Positions 41,346-50,800 of a stretch of DNA of 64,000 nucleotides are shown here, piece after piece. Position 1 is the stretch's first letter, and each line of letters begins with the position of its first letter. The position numbers and the translations under genes are program-made. Origin of the DNA: JABCYV01 sp963696025 (GTDB lineage: Bacteria > Acidobacteriota > Terriglobia > Terriglobales > Acidobacteriaceae); the NCBI GenBank assembly GCA_963696025.1, contig CAVOII010000005.1, positions 1 through 64,000 on the forward strand, read 5' to 3'. The notes below the pieces were generated by a model. It was not told the DNA's origin. It did not search any database and saw only the letters and a list, made by a program, of their open reading frames with translations.

Positions 41346-41371
41346 CAGGCGATTACACCAATTGAGAATTG
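41346..41371 (+). repeat. right part of repeat copy 8, beyond the IS
   Basis: CAGGCGATTACACCAATTGA then GAATTG matches CAGGCGATTTCACTCATTGA and GAATTG of the full palindrome (38063-38088). This shows that the IS interrupts the left arm of a repeat copy. No right arm follows. Confidence 0.7.
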
Positions 41372-41822
41372 CTGGGGCGCTGGGCCACCATCCGCTCCTA
41401 AAAGGTATTCCTTTTGTGATGGTCAGCAAGGCTGAGACGGGCGGTTGCAGTTTCAATGGGTTATGAGGAGTGAAAACGAGACCTTTTCTTGATGGCGAGG
41501 AAACCTCGGATGGCATAATCGGCTGGTCTTCTGATTCGCGGGCAGGCCGTCAGCACTCAGCCAGCAAACGGCGGGACTACCCCGTTTGTCTGATCCCATC
41601 TCGTTGGTCGAGGGCTGAAAGCTGAGTGCTCAAGGCTGATACCCGATTACTTTGATCTTACAGGCGGAAGAAAAGCAGGGTCAAACCTGTGTCGGGGTAG
41701 TACCTTTCGGGGAAAATTCGGCTACACGCTACGACATTTGGACCCCGAGGCTGGGGGCGGGATGCCCCCACCCTTTTTCCGCGCACTTTGCGAAAAGGGC
41801 GGGTTTAGGAATGGTTGACTGC
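41372..41822. other. gene-free stretch right of the IS
   Basis: No gene is supported. The segment contains a GC-rich palindrome GGGGGCGGGATGCCCCC near 41754-41770 followed by ACCCTTTTTCC, which could form a terminator-like hairpin, and short direct repeats of AGCTGAGTGCT type. The rest looks eroded. Confidence 0.3.
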
Positions 41823-42065
41823 TCACCGCTGTCTCTCTGTGACGAGTGAACTACCCCGGCCTTCGCAACGAACGCGAAAGGCCGGGCCACCCGCCTTCAC
41901 AGTGACCGTCGTCAGTCCTTTTCCGATGTCGCCAACCCAGTTGTGGCCGCGCAGGGTGGCGAGTGCCTGGGCGATGGCTTCGTACAGGGACTCTGCAGTC
42001 ACGTCGATCGTGTGCGCGGTCTGGTTCAGATCGTGGACAACAACGGTACAGGCCTTAAGCGCCAC
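41823..42065 (-). CDS. small conserved protein, possibly C-terminally altered
   Basis: 80 residues: MALKACTVVVHDLNQTAHTI, DVTAESLYEAIAQALATLRG, HNWVGDIGKGLTTVTVK. This is the core of a small acidobacterial family (A..CTV...D..G..H.V.VTAESLYEA...AL...R...W) of unknown function. After VKAGGP the sequence diverges from what I expect of the family (V...V.HTV....F..WL), so the C-terminus may have been replaced at a breakpoint near 41880. Confidence 0.5.
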   Translation of the reverse strand: MALKACTVVVHDLNQTAHTIDVTAESLYEAIAQALATLRGHNWVGDIGKGLTTVTVKAGGPAFRVRCEGRGSSLVTERQR

Positions 42066-42282
42066 GATAGCAATTTACCATATTCGCTATTTGTTCGCCA
42101 TGTGATCTGCGCCGATGTTCGGCGGCGGCACCCCAGAAAGCGAAGGATGCCGGGTATTTCTAGCCGAACGACGCGAAATCGTGGCCCGGATCGGAAAGGC
42201 AGTCTCGCAATGAACGCGACAAGCTGCGTGGCAGGCCAGCCCCATTTTGAAGCCGGGAGGAGGGTGCGTCCTTACGAGACCC

Positions 42283-45200
42283 TCATTGCAGCTTCGCGTA
42301 CTCCGCCTTGGCTTCTTTCAGGATGGGAATGTCCGGGTCGGCGTCTTTCCAGAGATTGAAGAAGTCTTGGTAGGCAGTCTTCGCTTTGGTGGTGTCGCCT
42401 GCCATCGCGTAAGCGCGACCGATTTGAAGGTGTGCCAGCGATCCCGTCACAAAGTTTCTCACGATGCCCCTGTGATCCAGCATTTTCTGGAACTCGGCCG
42501 CTGCGGCAGTTCCGTCGTGCGCGAGCAGGTAGGCTTGGCCGCGCACGTACGCCGGGTACAAATTTGATCCTTGGCCCAGTTCGTAGGGAGCGGCGGCTTC
42601 CAGATTCACAATTGATTGGGATGAATTACCCTTGCTGAGTTCGATGGCAGCATAGATGGTCGGCAGCCAGTAGAGCTTCAGCAGGGTATTCGATGGGAAG
42701 TTTTTCTCCAGTTTCTCGGCCAGTGCCTGGGCACGGGGAGCATCGCCGATGCGAGCCAGCGTGAAGGCCGCCCAAACCTTCACGTCTCGCCCCGCAGACA
42801 GTGCCAACCCCGCAGTGACTCCTTGTCTGGCGTAGGCAGTGTTCCCCAACTCCGCTTCCCGCAGCGCGGCAAAGACCTGCAACGAAGCCGCTGTTTCTTT
42901 GGAGTCAGCGCGGACGTCCGAGTCCACTGCTCGGCGCGTTAAGTCCCGTGCCTTGCTCAGCCGTCCTTGGTAAATCTCAGTGTCAGACTGCAGCGACAGC
43001 AGCGGAGCTTCATCTCCAGGTTTGCCAGCACTCCAAGCTATCTGCTGCTCCATCTGCGCGGAATCCCCCCTCAGAAAGGCAAGATGGTACATGCTCACGC
43101 GCAGGAATCCGCTGTCCAATTTGCGGGCCCACGCTTGATCGAACGTAGTTTTGGCTTCATCCAGGCGGTTCAAGCTGGTGTTCGTTGCTCCCAGATTTGC
43201 ATAGTTGACCGCATTGTCCGGTGCAAGCCGCAATGCTTCCTGAAATTCCGTGAGAGCCTTGTCATTTTGGCCCAAATCGGCGTAGTTGTTGCCCAAGGCG
43301 CGGTGAGGAACGTCATCACGCGGATAGTTTACTGTCCATAGTTGGTAGGCCTGCGCCTCCTTCTCCACTTCTCCTGTGGCTTGAAAATAAATCGCAGTGA
43401 TACGCAGTTTTTCCCGTTCGCTGACTCGGTCGCGTAGTTGGTATGCCTTGGTGGCATATTCCAGCGCCAGCGAAGGTTCACCGAGGCTCCAATACGATAA
43501 CGCCATTGTGGCATATGCCATGGGGAAATTGGGGTCGAGTTCGATTGCCCGCTTCAGAAATGGGACGCTCGGTGCTTCTCCCCTTTCGCGGAGTATGGCG
43601 AGACCCATGCTGTAGTTCTTCAGGGCTTCGAGGGAGGAAGTCGTGGCTTCAATCGGGACCTCAAACTTCTGCACCGACGGCAGCGATTCTCCCAGCTTGG
43701 CGCGCAGACTGGAGGAGGCACGGCTGAGAGCCTTCAGAACATCTTCTTTGCTGGTGGCTTCACCCTGTTCTTTGGCCAACGTGTCGCCAGTACCGCACGC
43801 GACCGCATTCAGTTCAACGAGGTAATGGCTGCCCAAGCTAGAGATTGTCCCACCCAGCAGGGCCTTGCTTCCCGTGCGTAAGCAAAGCTCCCGGCCCACA
43901 TCCATCGTAATGCGTTCGTTCGCAGGACGGTCCATCATCCCCAAGGTCTCGCTGACTTTTCGGTCAGAGAGTAGGTTCAGGAAAGGAGATTGCCAAAGTT
44001 CCACCGCCAGCGCCTGCTTGAGAGCATCATCAAACACAGCATCCCCGGTCCTATTGTCGAAGTCAGCCAGCACGATAGTGTCTTTCTCGGTGAGCCGGCG
44101 AGCTTGTCGTGAGTCCCAATAGACTCCACCCGCAACAAAAGCCATTGTCAGCGCTGCCACGGGAACTGCGAACTTCCAACGTGTGTCTGAAAGTACTGCC
44201 TTCGGAATAGCGAGCGAACGGTGCGACGCGCTTTGGTGCCTCAGTCGCTTCAGGTCGGCGCGCATCTCGACTGCGCTCTGGTACCGCGTTTCGCGATCTT
44301 TGTCGAGGGCCTTGTCGATGATCTCGGCAAGTTTATCTGGCAGCTCGGAGTTCAGGTGCTGCGGAGACGTCGGCGTCCGGTTCAGGATAGCGTCAAAAAT
44401 CACCGCAGAACTATTGCCCATAAATGGAGGTGTGCCAGTAGCCATTTCATACAGGACAGCTCCAAAAGAGAACACGTCGGTTCGAGCATCGAGTTCTTCG
44501 GCTCGTGCCTGTTCGGGAGACATGTAGGCCGCGGTACCCATGGCCATGCCTGGACCGGTGAGGCTTTCCTCGGCAACGCTCGCGGTGAGCGCGGCTGCCG
44601 GAGCTGCAGCAGCGATCCTTGCCGAAGTTTTCTTCGCGAGACCAAAATCAAGAATTTTCACTTGGCCTCGAGCCAGCAAAAAGATGTTAGAAGGCTTTAT
44701 GTCACGATGTATGACACCCTTCATGTGTGCAGCATCGAGTCCGTCAGCAATCTGAATCGCTAGTTCTAAAAGTTCTTCATTGTCAACGGGTTTCCTCGCA
44801 ATGCGGTGCTGCAGCGTTTGTCCCTCCAGCAGTTCCATCGCAATGAAAGGCTGTCTTTGGTATTCATTAACTTCGTAAATCGTGCATATATTCGGATGAT
44901 TGAGCGTGGAAGCCGCCCTAGCTTCCCGGCGAAGGCGCTCCAGCGACTGCGGATCCTGGGCAGCATCTGCGGGCAGGAACTTGAGGGCGACGAAGCGTCC
45001 CAGCGATGTATCCTCGGCCCGGTAGACCACACCCATGCCTCCCCGGCCTAACTTTTCCAGCACTCGAAAATGAGAGATCACCGTGCCGACTGCCACCGGA
45101 TCAGTTTTGGCGTGATAAGAATGATCATGAGCCATCAGCCGTGCCGCCACGTCGAATGCCGGTGCTGCAATGAAGTCCGCTTCGGCCCCTTCATGCACCA

Positions 45201-45336
45201 GCAGCGATTCCACTTCGCGGCGAAGTTCCTCGTCGTTCCCACAAGCATCTTGCAGAAACGCAGCCCGCTGGCCCCCGGCAACCTCCAACGAGGCGTGACA
45301 TAACTCCTCGACGCGACGCCAGCGTTCAGGATCCAT
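42283..45336 (-). CDS. membrane Ser/Thr protein kinase with TPR sensor region
   Basis: 1017 residues. The N-terminal ECF-linked region (MDPERWRRVEELCHASLEVA) is followed by a Hanks-type kinase domain at about residues 87-355: LGRGGMGVVYRAEDTSLGRF (P-loop), VALKFLP (Lys), GVIHRDIKPSNIFLL (catalytic Asp), KILDFGLAKK (DFG), AYMSPEQAR. A transmembrane helix near residue 395 (FAVPVAALTMAFVAGGVYW) precedes a long C-terminal part with TPR-like helix pairs (HRALGNNYADLGQNDKALTE, NYANLGATNTSLNRLDEAK). It overlaps the ECF sigma gene by 11 bases, so both are co-translated. This kinase-sigma pairing is typical of Acidobacteria and Planctomycetes and probably transduces an envelope signal. Confidence 0.95.
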   Translation of the reverse strand: MDPERWRRVEELCHASLEVAGGQRAAFLQDACGNDEELRREVESLLVHEGAEADFIAAPAFDVAARLMAHDHSYHAKTDPVAVGTVISHFRVLEKLGRGGMGVVYRAEDTSLGRFVALKFLPADAAQDPQSLERLRREARAASTLNHPNICTIYEVNEYQRQPFIAMELLEGQTLQHRIARKPVDNEELLELAIQIADGLDAAHMKGVIHRDIKPSNIFLLARGQVKILDFGLAKKTSARIAAAAPAAALTASVAEESLTGPGMAMGTAAYMSPEQARAEELDARTDVFSFGAVLYEMATGTPPFMGNSSAVIFDAILNRTPTSPQHLNSELPDKLAEIIDKALDKDRETRYQSAVEMRADLKRLRHQSASHRSLAIPKAVLSDTRWKFAVPVAALTMAFVAGGVYWDSRQARRLTEKDTIVLADFDNRTGDAVFDDALKQALAVELWQSPFLNLLSDRKVSETLGMMDRPANERITMDVGRELCLRTGSKALLGGTISSLGSHYLVELNAVACGTGDTLAKEQGEATSKEDVLKALSRASSSLRAKLGESLPSVQKFEVPIEATTSSLEALKNYSMGLAILRERGEAPSVPFLKRAIELDPNFPMAYATMALSYWSLGEPSLALEYATKAYQLRDRVSEREKLRITAIYFQATGEVEKEAQAYQLWTVNYPRDDVPHRALGNNYADLGQNDKALTEFQEALRLAPDNAVNYANLGATNTSLNRLDEAKTTFDQAWARKLDSGFLRVSMYHLAFLRGDSAQMEQQIAWSAGKPGDEAPLLSLQSDTEIYQGRLSKARDLTRRAVDSDVRADSKETAASLQVFAALREAELGNTAYARQGVTAGLALSAGRDVKVWAAFTLARIGDAPRAQALAEKLEKNFPSNTLLKLYWLPTIYAAIELSKGNSSQSIVNLEAAAPYELGQGSNLYPAYVRGQAYLLAHDGTAAAAEFQKMLDHRGIVRNFVTGSLAHLQIGRAYAMAGDTTKAKTAYQDFFNLWKDADPDIPILKEAKAEYAKLQ

Positions 45337-45910
45337 GCTGTTTGGCTCCGCTCAGATCACGTAACAGCCACAACTTCGCCAATTTCCAGTCCCGCGCCAC
45401 GGTCTCGCTGGACACCTTCAGCACGTCCGCAGTCTCTTTGACATCCAGACCGCCAAAGAATCGCAACTCAACCACGCGGCTCTTTCTTTCATCAACCAGA
45501 GCAAGACGCTTCAATGCGTCATCGAGCGCGATCAGGTCGCTGTCCGGCTGTGAGCCGACTACGAGTGCTTCGTCTAAAGGCATGGGAGCGGCACCCCCGC
45601 CTCGTTTCTGATAGCGGCGAGAGCGTGCGAAATCCGTCAAAATCCTCCGCATCAACTGCGCGCAAACGGCAAAAAAATGAGCGCGGTTTTGCCAATCCAT
45701 GCGCCGGGCATCGATCAGCCGCAGATAAACTTCGTTGATGAGTGCGGTTGCCTGGAGAGTATGGCCGGTCCGTTCCCCGGCCATGTAGTGTCGTGCCGCC
45801 CGGTGCAATTCCCGGTACACCAGCGGAGTCAGTTTTTGCAGCGCCTCTTCGTTTCCCGCGCTCCATGCCTGGAGCAGTCCGGTAACTTCGTGCGATTGAG
45901 GCGCATCCAT
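45326..45910 (-). CDS. ECF-type sigma factor (kinase-linked)
   Basis: 194 residues of the RNA polymerase sigma-70 ECF-like group that accompanies Ser/Thr kinases: VTGLLQAWSAGNEEALQKLT, PLVYRELHRAARHYMAGERT, LINEVYLRLIDARRMDWQNR, RAHFFAVCAQLMRRILTDFA (region 2), and VVELRFFGGLDVKETADVLK, VSSETVARDWKLAKLWL (region 4 helix-turn-helix). The stop of this gene lies inside the start of the kinase gene (11-base overlap), which indicates coupled translation. It is first in the operon. Confidence 0.93.
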   Translation of the reverse strand: MDAPQSHEVTGLLQAWSAGNEEALQKLTPLVYRELHRAARHYMAGERTGHTLQATALINEVYLRLIDARRMDWQNRAHFFAVCAQLMRRILTDFARSRRYQKRGGGAAPMPLDEALVVGSQPDSDLIALDDALKRLALVDERKSRVVELRFFGGLDVKETADVLKVSSETVARDWKLAKLWLLRDLSGAKQHGS

Positions 45911-46111
45911 ATAACCCTCTTAGATTGCTTAGTTTAGCCCTTGGCGCGCAGCGTATCACAGGTGGTCGGGCTTTTTCCATACGGCTAATTCTTGACGAAT
46001 GAAACGTTTCTTTGCAGTTTCTCGCTGCAATTCCCGCTTTAGAGAGTGTACGGCGTTTTGATTTCAAGCATGCGACCGGCGCTAAGCCGTTCGCCCAATT
46101 AAGGAGCACGT

Positions 46112-46543
46112 ATGAAAACACAAAGCTACACCCTGCGTAAGGTGATCCTGGGCACCTTCATAGTGGCGGCGGTCGCCATGGCGCATGCCCAAAGCGGCGA
46201 TGTGCTCAAGGTGACAATCCCGTTCAACTTCAGCGTTGGGACGAAGACATTTCTGGCCGGCGAATACAGTCTCAAACCGCTGCTTCCGCATGCAATGGCG
46301 CTTTGGAATCAGGCAGGCCAGGTTCTAACCAGCATAGGCACCCATTCTGTCGAATCCCGCGAAGCTAAGCGATCGTCGAAGCTAGTTTTCAACGGATACA
46401 ACGGTCAATATTTCCTCACTCAGATCTGGGAAGCGGGGGACGATATCGGCTGTGAACTTACTAAGTCGCGGGCCGAAATTGAAATGGCGACAAAGTATTC
46501 GCCCGGACAGCAGATCGCACTGCGAATTGTTGCCCGTCGCTGA
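46112..46543 (+). CDS. secreted hypothetical protein, acidobacterial family
   Basis: AAGGAGCACGT precedes ATG 46112. A signal peptide (VILGTFIVAAVAMAHA) is followed by VLKVTIPFNFSVGTKTFLAG, EYSLKPLLPHAMALWNQAGQ, KLVFNGYNGQYFLTQIWEAG and a basic C-terminus. The pattern V.IPF.F.VG...LPAGEY.......L.F..Y....FL.Q.W recurs in many single-copy acidobacterial exported proteins of unknown function. Confidence 0.8.
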   Translation: MKTQSYTLRKVILGTFIVAAVAMAHAQSGDVLKVTIPFNFSVGTKTFLAGEYSLKPLLPHAMALWNQAGQVLTSIGTHSVESREAKRSSKLVFNGYNGQYFLTQIWEAGDDIGCELTKSRAEIEMATKYSPGQQIALRIVARR

Positions 46544-46818
46544 AGGTAGTCCTTTATAAGACATTCAACCGGACTGCCCGTCCCCGAGGATAGAACACGA
46601 CCGGAATCCGAACAATTCTATCTTCGGATTTCGGTCAATTTTCAACTGGAGATTTTCGTGATAACTTGATTCCAGACCGAGCCCTCCTCAAGATGGTCCG
46701 CTGTCGATGGATGCATGCCTTACCATTTGCGTCGAGTGTGGATTGACTAAATTCAACATTCGGGTAGGAGCGACACCGATAACTTCCCGATTGTCGACTA
46801 ACCGAAAACAATGCCGAT

Positions 46819-46849
46819 AGTTGACGTAAAATCGCCGTATACTCATTGA
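46819..46849 (-). repeat. palindromic repeat family, half-site copy 9
   Basis: On the minus strand: TCAATGAGTATACGGCGATT followed by TTACGTCAACT. It matches the right-arm consensus closely. The TGA inside TCAATGAG is used as the stop codon of the minus-strand HTH-containing frame (46843-47208), so the repeat abuts or truncates that gene. Confidence 0.75.
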
Positions 46850-47208
46850 CCACTGCGCTCCAGTTTCTCCACTGCCTGCGCCAGCCTCGCACGCGTGGCG
46901 AGGTGCACGCGTTCGCTGCGAAGGAACCGCTCCGTGGCATGTTGGGATGCCCCGGACTCTCGCATGAGTTTTCTTATCGAAAATCTTCTTGCTCTTCGGA
47001 TGAGGTCCGTGTCACCTGCGCGAGTATTCGCTGTTTGGCGAGCCGCGTATGTACGAGGTCGGATGTTCTCCACAACGCTTATATCCTCACCCTCTTGTGC
47101 TCTCCGTTCGACTTCTTTCCCGATGAAGGTAAACGGAAACATTGCCCGGATCGGGCGGCGGCGCAAGAGCCCCTTCGTAAAGTCACTCAGGACTTTACGG
47201 AAGTCCAC
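46843..47208 (-). CDS. C-terminal part of a split HTH-containing protein
   Basis: 121 residues: VDFRKVLSDFTKGLLRRRPI, FTFIGKEVERRAQEGEDISV, VENIRPRTYAARQ, then RRFSIRKLMRESGASQHATE and RFLRSERVHLATRARLAQAV, a helix-turn-helix (IRKLMRESG.S..T.ERFL). The frame extends upstream as LKLPSDIFGTQLYDVAAVDF to about 47250, which looks like genuine coding sequence without a start. It is therefore probably the 3' part of the gene whose 5' part is at 47195-47692, separated by a frameshift or small deletion. Its stop codon lies in repeat copy 9. Confidence 0.5.
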   Translation of the reverse strand: MDFRKVLSDFTKGLLRRRPIRAMFPFTFIGKEVERRAQEGEDISVVENIRPRTYAARQTANTRAGDTDLIRRARRFSIRKLMRESGASQHATERFLRSERVHLATRARLAQAVEKLERSGQ

Positions 47209-47692
47209 AGCGGCGACATCGTAAAGTTGGGTTCCGAATATATCGGAAGGAAGCTTCAGCCACAGAGGTTATCAGGAGTCGTCTGGCGACACTACCTCCA
47301 TCCGGAAGAAAAGACATCGCAGCGCATCCCGTCTGGGGCAAGAGACTCCAGTCCTTTGCATGTTTGCTGAAAGGTGCAATGAGTGTGCAATCCGGCGGCG
47401 CTTGGACGAGTATGGGCGAAATTGCAAAGTTGTAGGGTTTCGCCGCTCCGGGATCACGCTTGCGAAGAGCTTCCATCACATTGGCCGTTGTCACCCTGAT
47501 TCGCATCACGGCTGGGAGTTTCCCAAACGACCAATCCTGACCCACCAGGGCGTTTTCTGGATCTCTGATCGATCTGAAGTGACTATCGAGAACTTGGCTC
47601 CATGCCTCTGCAATCCAGCGCGAATAGTCAGTCTTTTGATCTTTGCATTCGACAGGCTTGTAGCGCTTGCGCTTGTCCGGGACATAGACCAT
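47195..47692 (-). CDS. N-terminal part of a conserved hypothetical protein
   Basis: From ATG 47692: MVYVPDKRKRYKPVECKDQK, TDYSRWIAEAWSQVLDSHFR, DWSFGKLPAVMRIRVTTANV, PYNFAISPILVQAPPDCTLI, APFSKHAKDWSLLP. I believe this belongs to an uncharacterised acidobacterial family that continues with a region ending in a helix-turn-helix, which is found in another frame at 46843-47208. Beyond DWSLLP the translation degrades. The function is unknown; the position at the left edge of the accessory island and the HTH suggest a regulator of mobile DNA. Confidence 0.5.
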   Translation of the reverse strand: MVYVPDKRKRYKPVECKDQKTDYSRWIAEAWSQVLDSHFRSIRDPENALVGQDWSFGKLPAVMRIRVTTANVMEALRKRDPGAAKPYNFAISPILVQAPPDCTLIAPFSKHAKDWSLLPQTGCAAMSFLPDGGSVARRLLITSVAEASFRYIRNPTLRCRRCGLP

Positions 47693-47882
47693 ACCCAATC
47701 CATGCTCGCTCGGCTTGATGATCTTCAGCAATCGATGGCGGCGCTTATAGATGGTTTGGCAGTATCCGCCAAGCGGTATGTCGGCCGAGCGAACACGCCT
47801 TCTCAGGACAACATGGAGGTGTCATACTCACGCAAGACTTCCTGCAGTTTGGACAGTCACCCCACGTTCCGAGGCTCATTAG

Positions 47883-50800
47883 GTGCCCCAATTCGATGAT
47901 TCCGAAGCTGAGGGTCGTGCAGGAATCTTCGAGGTAGGACTCGTCGTCTCGAAGATGAAATGGATTTTTCGAGAACAGCCTGCTCCGGACACCGGCATAG
48001 ACTGTCATATCGAGACACGCAATGAGAACAACAAGCCAACCGGGAAGCTTATAGGATGCCAGGTCAAGTCGGGACCAAGCTACTCCAAGGAGGAAACACA
48101 CTCAGCATTCGTATACAGGGGAGATCTGGACCATCTTGCTTATTGGCTCGGCCATTCACTTCCGGTGATTGTCATCCTGCGCAACGATGAAACAGGAAAC
48201 TGCTATTGGCAGATCGTGAATGAAAAGACAGCCACCAGGACCGGGAAAGGGTGGAAAATCGAGGTCCCCAAGTCCCAGGTCTTGGGGGAAGATGCAAAAC
48301 CGAAACTGGAACAGCTTGCGAGCACCGGCTGGCTTGAGCGTACCAGGACGTTAACGACCCCCGACAAATTCTTCCGCCGTGTGGAATCTAACCCGCTCTT
48401 TGATTACGACCAAAAGTTCCAGGGGCGCGTGAGCAGCCTCACGGAACTGCGCAATTTCGTCCAGAACGATAACGCCACCGTTGCGCTTCTTACTGGCCGG
48501 GGAGGAATAGGCAAGTCCAAGCTGATCAGGCAGTGGCTGTCTGAGATTTCTGAGTGGACAGTGTTGTTCAAGAAAGAAACGGTTCCTGTGGGTGAAACAA
48601 CCGAACAGGAATTGAGTGGTGACCATTACATCGTGATCGCCGATGATGCGCATCGGCAGTCAGACATTGACACTCTGCTTCAGCTCGCGCGTGACCTGAA
48701 AAGGGACGGAAAAACCATCAAAGTTCTGCTCTCGTGCCGTCCGATAGGGCTGCAAAGAATTGATGCTGCTCTTAGCCGAAGCTTTGATCCGACTGCGGTT
48801 GTCCGACTGACGGAGCTAAAGAGGTTGGGGGATGCCGATGTGCGCGCCCTTGCGGAGGAAGTCCTCGGGCCGGAACACCTACAACTCGCACCGTATTTGG
48901 TCTCGGTCTCAAAAGATACTCCCCTCGTCACCGTAATAGGCGGTCGCCTCCTCCGCCGAGATGCGGCTCCAGTCCGTGATTTGCCTAATGCGGAAGACTT
49001 CAGGCGGGCGGTGTTCGACAAGTTCCTTGATGACTTTGAAACTGTCGCGCAGCGCAGTCCGAAGAATGTGCGCCCCCTCCTGCATCTCGTTTCTGCTCTG
49101 CAGCCTCTCGCCCTTCGGGCAGAAAACGTTATCGGAAGTTGTGCTCTGTTTTTGAAATGGGAAGGTTTTGAGGTGAGTCAATGCGTGGACGAGTTGGAAT
49201 CGTCGGGATTATTGATTCGCAGTGGACGTATGTATCGAATCGCCCCTGATATGTTCGCAGACTTCTTGCTGGAGCAGGCGAGTGTCGGGCAAGTCGGTAC
49301 TCAGAACGGGTACGCGGATGCTATATATGGCAACTTTGGCAACGAATACCTAGCGCATCTTTTGCAGAATCTAGCCGAACTGGACTTCCGCGTAGTGGAC
49401 CAGGGGCAAGCCTCACTCCTGACGAATGTTTGGAAGGATCTTCGGCTAAAGTTCGAGAAGGCCGGCAATTACGACAAGATCCAACTCCTGAATGCCGTTC
49501 AATCCGCTGCTTTCTATCAGCCGGGCCCAGTCATGGATTTGGTCCGTCTCGTGATGCAGCCGAGTTTCCCAACGAACAACGCGAATCCTAGCTCCGACGA
49601 GATCTATCACTATTCTGAGCAGGATGTCTTAATTGAATTGCCAATGCTGTTGCGAGCGATCGCGTATCAACCCGCCTACCGCGACGAGGCGGTACGTCGG
49701 CTGTGGAAGCTGGCGAGGCAAGATTCCCGCCGCCCAAGCTCCTACCCGGAGCACGCGTTGCGAATACTCAAACAACTCGCAGCATACAGCCGGTATAAAC
49801 CCGTTGACTTCAACCTGGAAATTGCAAAGATCGTTCGGACCCTCTGTTCGGAACCGGATGCCTTCAAAGGAGAGTGTACTCCGTTCGATGTTGTGGATGA
49901 GCTTCTTAAGAGGGAGGGAGAGGAGCAAGAAAGCGTCGGAAGGGCCATCGTGCTCACGCGTTTCGGCTTCAACTACAAGGTAATCGCACCGGTCCGCACG
50001 CTGTGCTTAAAAACTCTGCAGGAGTGCCTAAACTCAAATGATGCACGGAGAGCGTGTCGTGCTTTTCACTCCTTATCCCGGTTGATTCATGGTTTTCTTG
50101 CAGCGCATCAGCTAAGCGATGAAGAGATGCAATGGCACTCTCAGGAACGTGCGTACTGTTTGTCTTTACTTGCCGAGAGGCTGGCTGCGGGCAATGTGCC
50201 ACTCCCCCTGGCGCGAGAAATAAAGGCAGAGCTGGAAGGATTCGTGGCGCGAGGAGACAATGAGGAGGCGAACAAGCGCGTGCGCGCCGTGCTTGCGATG
50301 CTCCCGTCGACGCCCAACCTCGCGGCTTTTGATGCTTTCTGTAGCGGGCAGTGGGACATCCGTGAGCCAGCTAACACGGAAGCGGATATTGTGAAGGCAA
50401 CAGAGCATAGCCGCGATCGAGGACGGGTGGCCGCCACGGCGTTTCGAGATCAGTTTGCCACGGTCGACGGGTGCATTTCAGAACTGGCACGTTTTTACGT
50501 GTGGGCGCGGGAGTGCGATATAACTCCAAATGGCTCGAATGAGTTCGTCCACAGCCTCTGCGAGGAGCCAGAATTCTTGACTAAGTTGGCATCGGAATTG
50601 CGCAGCGGCACCTACCCTCCCGAACTCGCTATCACAGCACAGGTTGTCCTGCGGAGACTGCGAGAACGAGGTGGTTCCGATTACCGAACCAGCGCGCTTG
50701 CTGCCGCAAGAAGCCAAGATCTCAACCTAGCCCGGAGCGCCGCGGTCGCGATGTGCGGCATCAACTATAACCCTGCGAGCGACGACGATCTGGCAATTCT

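Noticed and set aside
35576..41371. Reading the repeat-separated genes as an integron with attC sites
   Set aside because: The palindrome has GTTGGCG at its 5' end and CGCCAAC at its 3' end, the reverse of the RYYYAAC...GTTRRRY arrangement of attC sites, and no integron integrase is present.
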